From: an uncultured Lachnospiraceae bacterium
GTDB taxonomy: Bacteria; Bacillota; Clostridia; Lachnospirales; Lachnospiraceae
Length of the DNA stretch: 64,000 nt
Direction of reading: 5' to 3'
Assembly (NCBI GenBank): GCA_900549995.1
Contig: URQQ01000010.1
Coordinates: 24,627-88,626 of the forward strand
The position numbers and the translations under genes were made by a program. Shown in pieces: positions 59,327 through 64,000 of the stretch. The notes beneath the pieces are model-generated. The model worked only from the letters and a program-made list of their open reading frames with translations, had not been told where the DNA came from and made no database searches. Positions within the stretch are counted from its first letter, which is position 1. Each line of letters begins with the position of its first letter.

Positions 59327-60204
59327 AGATGAATGATTTGACAAAAGAATTTCAGGACATTACGGCGGTGAACCATGTGACGTATACTATGCACAACGGA
59401 GTATACGGGCTTCTGGGGGTAAACGGTGCAGGGAAGACAACTTTGATGAGAATGCTGTGTACTTTGCTGAAGCCGACAGCTGGAAGTATTACATGCAATG
59501 GGCAGGATATTTTTAAGATGGATGGAGAGTACAGGAAACTCCTGGGGTGCCTTCCGCAGGAATTTGGGTTTTACCCGGACTTTACGGTGCGTGACTATCT
59601 GATGTATATAGCATCCATCAAAGGGATACGCCCCGTGGTTGCAAAAAAGCGTGTGAAAGAACTTCTTCATAAAGTAGGGCTTGCCAATGTGGAGAATAAG
59701 AAGATGAAGAAATTATCCGGCGGTATGAAACGGCGGGCCGGGATCGCCCAGGCTATGTTAAATGATCCAAAAATATTGATTCTGGATGAACCTACGGCAG
59801 GACTTGACCCAAATGAAAGGATACGCTTCCGGAACCTGATCAGTGAACTTTCGAAAGACCGGCTTGTTCTTTTATCAACGCACATTGTCTCGGATGTGGA
59901 GTATGTTGCAAATGAAATTTTACTGATGAAAGATGGGATCATTCAACACTCCGGGACAACAGAGGAGATTATAGAAGCGATGCCCGAGAAGGTATGGAAG
60001 ATAGAAGTCCACAGTTCACAGGTTAATGATTATATGAGAAAGTACAAAATATCGAATATGAAATCCGGAAAGAACAGGGCAGAACTTCGGATTTTGTCGG
60101 GAACAAGGCCGGATGCAGGTGCAGTTCAGGAAGAAGCTGTATTAGAGGACGTATTTTTATACTATTTTGGTGAGAAAGCTGGTGAATCAGATGCTGAAAT
60201 ATGA
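59317..60204 (+). CDS. ABC-2 type exporter ATP-binding protein
   Basis: ATPase similar to the one at 40131. It has Walker A GVNGAGKTT (about residues 37-45), Q-loop CLPQEFGFYPDFTVRDYLMY, signature LSGGMKRRAGIAQAML, Walker B ILILDEPTAGLDP and switch STHIVSD, plus a C-terminal extension. The ATG at 59317 follows GGGAGGTGAG. It overlaps the downstream permease by 14 bases. It belongs to the sigma-factor operon, so the exporter is probably induced by envelope stress. Confidence 0.92.
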   Translation: MELKMNDLTKEFQDITAVNHVTYTMHNGVYGLLGVNGAGKTTLMRMLCTLLKPTAGSITCNGQDIFKMDGEYRKLLGCLPQEFGFYPDFTVRDYLMYIASIKGIRPVVAKKRVKELLHKVGLANVENKKMKKLSGGMKRRAGIAQAMLNDPKILILDEPTAGLDPNERIRFRNLISELSKDRLVLLSTHIVSDVEYVANEILLMKDGIIQHSGTTEEIIEAMPEKVWKIEVHSSQVNDYMRKYKISNMKSGKNRAELRILSGTRPDAGAVQEEAVLEDVFLYYFGEKAGESDAEI

Positions 60205-61411
60205 GATAAAGAAGATTTTTTCAAGGGCAGGCGGTAAGATTGCAGTACTCATTCTTTTTCTGACAGTGGGAGTTTCCGGTTTTTTTGCAATCCATGAGGT
60301 ATCTTATGTAAATGAGAGCGGAAAGACGGAATATGGGTATGCGGCAGTACAGAAACTGAAGGCGGAGAAGAAAAAGTGGAAGGGGGAACTGACCACAGAG
60401 CAGCTGGCAAAGGTACTTGAAGAAAATGCGAGAATCGCAGGAAGTGAGGAATATCAATCTCAAAATGCGGATGAGAATAATAAAGCATATCACGAGATTC
60501 AGGGGATTTCAGATATACGTGATATTATAAACAGTGCATTCGGAGGCTTTACAAATTATGATTATTATAAAGCAGATTCTCTGACACCGGACCAGGCAGG
60601 CGAATTTTACAGCCGGCGTTTACAGAATCTGGAAGACTGGCTTGCGGATGATGAGCAGAATCAGATGTCAGAAGAGGAAAAACAATACCTGATCGCGCAG
60701 TATCAGAAATTGCATACACCGCTTTTTTATGATGACGCTGATGGATGGACACAGTTATTCAAATATGCACCGACGGTCATCATGATGCTTGTGCTGACAG
60801 CAGGATTTTTGACCTCCGGTATCTTCTCTTTTGAATTTCAGCAGAAGGCGGATTCTATTTTCTTTTCCTCCTATCATGGGAGAAAAAAAGCGGTGCGAAG
60901 CAAACTGGCTGCAGGATTTCTTCTGGTGACAGTATTATACTGGCTGATGATCTTACTGTACTCTGCGGTTGTACTTTTATTCCTGGGTACTGATGGGGCA
61001 GGAACTGCAATTCAGACAACGCTGGGCGGCTTTAAAAGCATTTTTAATATGACACATTTTCAGGAATATCTGCTGATTATAGTTTCCGGCTATGTTGGAA
61101 CCCTTTTTATGCTGACTGTGACTATGGTGATTTCAGCAAAAACAAGATCTGCAATACTGGCTGTGATGGTACCGTTTGTTCTGATTTTTGCACGGTCATT
61201 TGTCGGAGGGATTCGTGTATTCAGTAAAATACTGGGGATATTTCCAGACGCATTGCTGCAGATGGGAGAGGTTCTGCATTATGTAAATTTATACTCTGTC
61301 GGAGGGCGGCTTGTGACAGCAGTTCCAATTCTGCTTATACTGTATACTGCAGTTACGGTAATCTTATATCCGGTTCTATATCATATGTATAAAAATACAG
61401 AAATAAAATAA
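60191..61411 (+). CDS. ABC-2 type exporter permease
   Basis: Membrane subunit with one N-terminal span (about residues 17-36), an extracytoplasmic domain of about 150 residues rich in charged helices (YAAVQKLKAEKKKWKGELTTEQL), and about five spans from residue 196 to 400. The layout is like the permease at 41006. ATG 60191 lies inside the ATPase gene; its ribosome binding site is weak, in keeping with translational coupling. The substrate is unknown. Confidence 0.83.
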   Translation: MLKYEIKKIFSRAGGKIAVLILFLTVGVSGFFAIHEVSYVNESGKTEYGYAAVQKLKAEKKKWKGELTTEQLAKVLEENARIAGSEEYQSQNADENNKAYHEIQGISDIRDIINSAFGGFTNYDYYKADSLTPDQAGEFYSRRLQNLEDWLADDEQNQMSEEEKQYLIAQYQKLHTPLFYDDADGWTQLFKYAPTVIMMLVLTAGFLTSGIFSFEFQQKADSIFFSSYHGRKKAVRSKLAAGFLLVTVLYWLMILLYSAVVLLFLGTDGAGTAIQTTLGGFKSIFNMTHFQEYLLIIVSGYVGTLFMLTVTMVISAKTRSAILAVMVPFVLIFARSFVGGIRVFSKILGIFPDALLQMGEVLHYVNLYSVGGRLVTAVPILLILYTAVTVILYPVLYHMYKNTEIK

Positions 61412-61422
61412 AGGAAATGACG

Positions 61423-61450
61423 AAGGAGGGAATCTGTTCCCTCCTTTTGC
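61423..61450 (+). terminator. Terminator after the sigma/ABC operon
   Basis: AAGGAGGGAA pairs perfectly with TTCCCTCCTT around TCTG, followed by TT. Confidence 0.85.
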
Positions 61451-61455
61451 GATTG

Positions 61456-62409
61456 TCAGTCACCAATTTCTTTACAGATACTGTTCAGGAATTCCAGAAT
61501 ATAGTTGTGTAATTGAACTAACGCGAGAGGTTCTACCGGGTAATGCCCGCCATTTTCCAATTGGACAATTTTCACAGGTACCTTTTTTATTTTCGAAAGA
61601 AAGGGTCTGCTTAAGCGGAGCGGTGTCCATCTGTCATTTTCCGGCTGTGTTAAAAGAATCGGACAAATATCGAAATTTTCAGGTTCAATTTCTGGCACTG
61701 CATTCATGTAAGTAGAGATAAATTTCATCGGTACACGGTTTCCGGCGGAAGTCTTATCTTTCAGCAAAGCTGAGAGACAGTCTGGATGATTGCAAAGAGC
61801 AGACATTTTTGAACACACCGACATCTTCATTTTCAATCCGCCGAACCCTGTTTTTGCAGATAAAGAAGCAAGCGGTGTTCCAAGATGTGCCCAAAATGCG
61901 TTATTTGTAGTTTCATTTCGCACTATCTGATCTCTTTGGTCTAAAAAGGTCATTCCGATGATTCCTTTTATTTTTTTGTTTTTGCAGGCGATGTGGTATG
62001 TTTCCATACCTCCGGCTGACAGGCCATATAAGAAAATTGGCCGGGAGTCTTTGTGCAGCTCATGATTCACATAGTCATTTCCAAGCTGGATCCAGTCATC
62101 ATAAGATACGGGTTTCTTCTGAGTTATTACAGACATGCCATAGAGCGGCATATCAATTGCGATAACTTCAAAACCATCTTTGGCTAACGGTCCGCCGATA
62201 ATTGTTGACATTTGTCTCCCGTTAGTTCCAACGCCGTGCAATAAAATTATTTTCGCTTTTGCTGACGGATTACGGAAGACGTCCAGGTGGATCCTGTTTT
62301 CCTGCCAGTTCCACCATTCTTCTGTTGGATGGTAATCTTCTGTAAAGTGGTATTCTTCCGGCAAATAGGATGCGATCTCTTTCCATTCCTTTTGTTCTGC
62401 GTATAGCAT
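61456..62409 (-). CDS. Alpha/beta hydrolase
   Basis: Cytosolic serine hydrolase of unknown substrate. The oxyanion segment is LLHGVGTNGRQ near residue 61; the nucleophile elbow is GLSAGG near 135-140 with intact serine; the acid D is in PENDRWTPL and the histidine in NGGHYP. Length 317. The start at 62409 has AAAGGAG; upstream in-frame codons overlap a putative ArsR operator. It lies downstream of arsR-like gene 62501-62812 in the same direction, and both have the same 16-bp element in front. Regulation by that repressor is likely. Confidence 0.88.
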   Translation of the reverse strand: MLYAEQKEWKEIASYLPEEYHFTEDYHPTEEWWNWQENRIHLDVFRNPSAKAKIILLHGVGTNGRQMSTIIGGPLAKDGFEVIAIDMPLYGMSVITQKKPVSYDDWIQLGNDYVNHELHKDSRPIFLYGLSAGGMETYHIACKNKKIKGIIGMTFLDQRDQIVRNETTNNAFWAHLGTPLASLSAKTGFGGLKMKMSVCSKMSALCNHPDCLSALLKDKTSAGNRVPMKFISTYMNAVPEIEPENFDICPILLTQPENDRWTPLRLSRPFLSKIKKVPVKIVQLENGGHYPVEPLALVQLHNYILEFLNSICKEIGD

Positions 62410-62432
62410 AATACTTCTCCTTTTGGTTATAA

Positions 62433-62448
62433 GTTTAAACATATAAAC
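62433..62448 (-). promoter_or_regulatory. ArsR-type operator copy in front of the hydrolase gene
   Basis: On the minus strand reads GTTTATATGTTTAAAC, identical to the element at 62839-62854, about 24 bases before the hydrolase ATG. Confidence 0.6.
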
Positions 62449-62500
62449 ATAATGGCGAATTTTAAACGCCACTTTCGTGACGTCTGGATGAGGTTTTGTA

Positions 62501-62812
62501 TCATTCCTGATTCGCTAAATCATTTTCGATGGACGCGACAAGACTTTTTAACAGTTTCAAAGAGTTTTGAAGGTTAATTTTATAGATCCGTTCTTTTCCT
62601 TCCTGGCGGACATCGATTAATCCTGCATCTAACAAAAGCTTTAAATGATGGGAAACAGCAGGTCTCGAAATTGCAGAGCGTTCTGTGATAGATGTCACAC
62701 CCATCTCACCGTGATCGAATAACATCATTAAAATTTCCTGCCGACGTTCATCCTGAAGCATTGAAAATACGGGGGCGCACTCTTTTAGAATTTCCATTGT
62801 AACTTTACTCAT
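62501..62812 (-). CDS. ArsR-family winged-helix regulator
   Basis: Small dimeric repressor of 103 residues. The helix-turn-helix and wing are clear: LQDERRQEILMMLFDHGEMGVTSITERSAISRPAVSHHLKLLLDAGLIDVRQEGKERIYKI (about residues 17-77). It lacks the CxC metal site of ArsR/SmtB proper, so it is not obviously metal-sensing. The ATG at 62812 has GGAGG about 8 bases upstream. A candidate operator overlaps its own start site. The hydrolase downstream is the likely second target. Confidence 0.9.
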   Translation of the reverse strand: MSKVTMEILKECAPVFSMLQDERRQEILMMLFDHGEMGVTSITERSAISRPAVSHHLKLLLDAGLIDVRQEGKERIYKINLQNSLKLLKSLVASIENDLANQE

Positions 62813-62838
62813 TTTGGTTCCTCCATACATACTCATTG

Positions 62839-62854
62839 GTTTATATGTTTAAAC
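62839..62854. promoter_or_regulatory. ArsR-type operator at the regulator's own promoter
   Basis: GTTTATATGTTTAAAC directly downstream of the -10 box, covering the predicted start site; identical 16-mer in front of the hydrolase gene. The position fits autorepression. Confidence 0.62.
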
Positions 62855-62856
62855 GC

Positions 62857-62885
62857 ATTTTACAACTGGTTTTGTCAGATGTCAA
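62857..62885 (-). promoter_or_regulatory. Sigma-A promoter of the ArsR-family gene
   Basis: Minus strand TTGACA (62885-62880), 17-bp spacer, TAAAAT (62862-62857). Confidence 0.78.
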
Positions 62886-62910
62886 GTATTTTGAAACAAT
62901 GCTATTATGA

Positions 62911-62939
62911 TTGTGGCAATATAATTTCAAGAGTATAAT
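62911..62939 (+). promoter_or_regulatory. Putative promoter of the deformylase-like gene
   Basis: TTGTGG (62911-62916), 17-bp spacer, TATAAT (62934-62939), about 20 bases before the ATG. Confidence 0.55.
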
Positions 62940-62960
62940 GGAGTTCAGGAGGTGTATATC

Positions 62961-63434
62961 ATGGTCAGAAAAATACTGTTACTTGGAAATGAAGAATTGT
63001 ACCAAAAAAGTGTTCCGGTAGAAAGGGATGAGGATATATCCGATATCATAAGAGATTTACATGACACTCTTATTGATTTCCGAAACACGTATCATGCAGG
63101 CAGAGCTATAGCCGCACCGCAGATAGGGGTTAAAAAAAGAATACTTTATATGTATATTGATAAGCCGGCAATATTTATAAATCCGATTCTTGAATTTCCA
63201 GATGAGGAAATGATGGAAGTCCTTGACGATTGTATGTCGTTTCCAAATCTTTATGTAAAGGTCCAACGACATAAGAGATGTACAATCAAATATTATGATG
63301 AAAACTGGAATGATTGTGAAATGTCATTGGAAGATGATTTATCGGAACTTCTTCAACATGAATATGACCACCTGGATGGCATATTGGCAACAATGCGGGC
63401 GATCGATGAAAAAGCATTTTTCTTAAAAAGGTGA
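62961..63434 (+). CDS. Peptide deformylase homologue with atypical motifs
   Basis: Peptide deformylases remove the formyl group from nascent proteins using a metal held by a cysteine and two histidines. Here the three motifs are GRAIAAPQ (residues 47-54; usual GxGxAAxQ), DDCMS (89-93; usual EGCLS) and QHEYDH (132-137; usual HExDH). The metal ligands C91, H133 and H137 and the catalytic E134 are all kept, but the second glycine of motif 1 and the EG of motif 2 are not. It may be a secondary deformylase or have another amide substrate. AGGAGG supports the start. Confidence 0.82.
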   Translation: MVRKILLLGNEELYQKSVPVERDEDISDIIRDLHDTLIDFRNTYHAGRAIAAPQIGVKKRILYMYIDKPAIFINPILEFPDEEMMEVLDDCMSFPNLYVKVQRHKRCTIKYYDENWNDCEMSLEDDLSELLQHEYDHLDGILATMRAIDEKAFFLKR

Positions 63435-63457
63435 CAATAACGAAGAAGCAGGTATAG

Positions 63458-63507
63458 GAGGTGAAGCTCTGGAAACTGCGTAAAACAAACGCTTTTCTGA
63501 CTTCACC
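63458..63507 (+). other. Inverted repeat after the deformylase-like gene
   Basis: GGTGAAG at about 63461 pairs with CTTCACC at about 63501-63507, with an inner GCGT/ACGC pairing; followed by AAATTTTAAT. A weak terminator is possible. Confidence 0.35.
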
Positions 63508-63525
63508 AAATTTTAATAAAATAAA

Positions 63526-63568
63526 TTAGCACTCACCTATTGACAGTGCTAACAATATGTGTTATATT
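63526..63568 (+). promoter_or_regulatory. CIRCE operator overlapping the hsp20 promoter
   Basis: TTAGCACTC, 9-base spacer, CAGTGCTAA (63526-63552) matches the HrcA-binding CIRCE element at 17 of 18 arm positions (last arm normally GAGTGCTAA). Embedded in it is TTGACA (63540-63545), then a 17-bp spacer and TATATT (63563-63568), so bound HrcA would block the -35 box. Confidence 0.88.
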
Positions 63569-63665
63569 ACATGCATAACAAAGGAAGAGGAAAAAGAAAT
63601 CTTCCAATTCCATTGAAAATGATTATAAAACACATAAATGTGTACACTATAAGGAGGAATGAGTT

Positions 63666-64000
63666 ATGTTAATACCTAGCATTTTTGGAGAGAATTTATT
63701 TGACGACTGGATGAGATTACCGGCTGCAAGAGAGACTGGAAAAGGTTATGGAACCACAGAACTGATGAAAACTGATATCCGGGATGTGGATGGTAATTAT
63801 GAGTTGAGCATGGAGCTTCCGGGATTTCAGAAAGAGAATGTCAAGATTCAGCTGAAAGATGGTTATCTTACAGTTCAGGCATCCAGAACTGAGAAAAAAG
63901 ATGAGAAGGATGACAATGGTAAATATATTCACAAAGAACGCTATACAGGTCAGTGTTCCAGAAGCTTTTATGTAGGCAAGGAACTGGAGCATGAGGACAT
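63666..64000 (+). CDS. Hsp20/alpha-crystallin small heat-shock protein (truncated by window end)
   Basis: ATP-independent chaperone that holds unfolding proteins. The visible 111 residues start MLIPSIFGENLFDDWM; the alpha-crystallin domain begins near residue 37 with MKTDIRDVDGNYELSMELPGFQKENVKI, then LKDGYLTVQA and the YTGQCSRSFYV strand. The ATG has AAGGAGG upstream. The gene runs off the window, so the C-terminal I-x-I motif is not seen. The CIRCE element over its promoter indicates HrcA-controlled heat induction, less common for small Hsps than for groE and dnaK. Confidence 0.93.
   Translation, partial: MLIPSIFGENLFDDWMRLPAARETGKGYGTTELMKTDIRDVDGNYELSMELPGFQKENVKIQLKDGYLTVQASRTEKKDEKDDNGKYIHKERYTGQCSRSFYVGKELEHED

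Overview
The window looks like chromosomal DNA from a low-to-mid GC anaerobic Firmicute, most likely a Lachnospiraceae member of the Clostridia. The signs are AGGAGG-type ribosome binding sites, sigma-A promoters with 17-bp spacers, a DUF6465 protein, EFR1-type flavodoxin-ferredoxin, VanZ, YitT, an Rpn-family relic, a CIRCE element and many two-component/ABC cassettes. The species cannot be named from sequence alone. No rRNA, tRNA, CRISPR array, prophage or intact insertion sequence was seen.

Layout. 1-5.7 kb: NAD-dependent DNA ligase, a Crp/Fnr regulator followed by thioredoxin and thioredoxin reductase with a CRP-like operator at about -41, and a clpX paralogue broken by a one-base frameshift. 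5.8-7.2 kb: a cation/proton antiporter. 7.2-18.7 kb: a phosphonate block consisting of a GntR regulator (PhnF-like), phnGHIJKML, a PHP-family cyclic phosphodiesterase (PhnPP type), and an ABC importer of the 2-aminoethylphosphonate type. phnH also carries a one-base frameshift. 18.7-28.5 kb: housekeeping and stress genes (DUF6465, subtilase, zinc-ribbon protein, LspA-like protein, NuoE-like protein, cold-shock protein, lipoprotein, hydroxyacid dehydrogenase, NudC, YitT, PepT), with a structured cold-shock leader and a long hairpin-rich leader before yitT.

28.7-35.1 kb: a potassium-uptake operon (unknown membrane protein, TrkH/KtrB, TrkA/KtrA, KdpD-like kinase, KdpE-like regulator) that runs into a GGDEF-EAL protein. 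35.2-38.0 kb: an alpha/beta hydrolase lacking its nucleophile and, divergently, a tandem glycine riboswitch with terminator controlling gcvH and lplA. 38.1-49.7 kb: two regulator/kinase/ABC-2 exporter cassettes of antibiotic or peptide-resistance style, with a MATE pump, a membrane-bound XRE regulator and CorA between them.

49.7-56.1 kb: a MarR regulator facing a flavodoxin-ferredoxin gene across two near-identical palindromes. Next come a nucleoside hydrolase, a second hydrolase-fold protein that has lost metal-site residues, and a complete dedicated ECF transporter (S, T, two ATPases). This is a candidate nucleoside scavenging module and the least conventional gene set in the window. 56.1-64 kb: a decayed Rpn-family gene, VanZ, an ECF-type sigma factor with a membrane protein and ABC exporter, an ArsR/hydrolase pair sharing a 16-bp operator, an atypical peptide deformylase homologue, and an Hsp20 gene behind a CIRCE site, cut by the window end.

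Functionally the window is mostly about nutrient acquisition (phosphonates, K+, Mg2+, nucleosides) and stress responses (thioredoxin, cold shock, heat shock, envelope exporters), with little sign of recent horizontal transfer. The two frameshifts are both single-base losses in short homopolymers, so sequencing error must be excluded before calling either gene dead.
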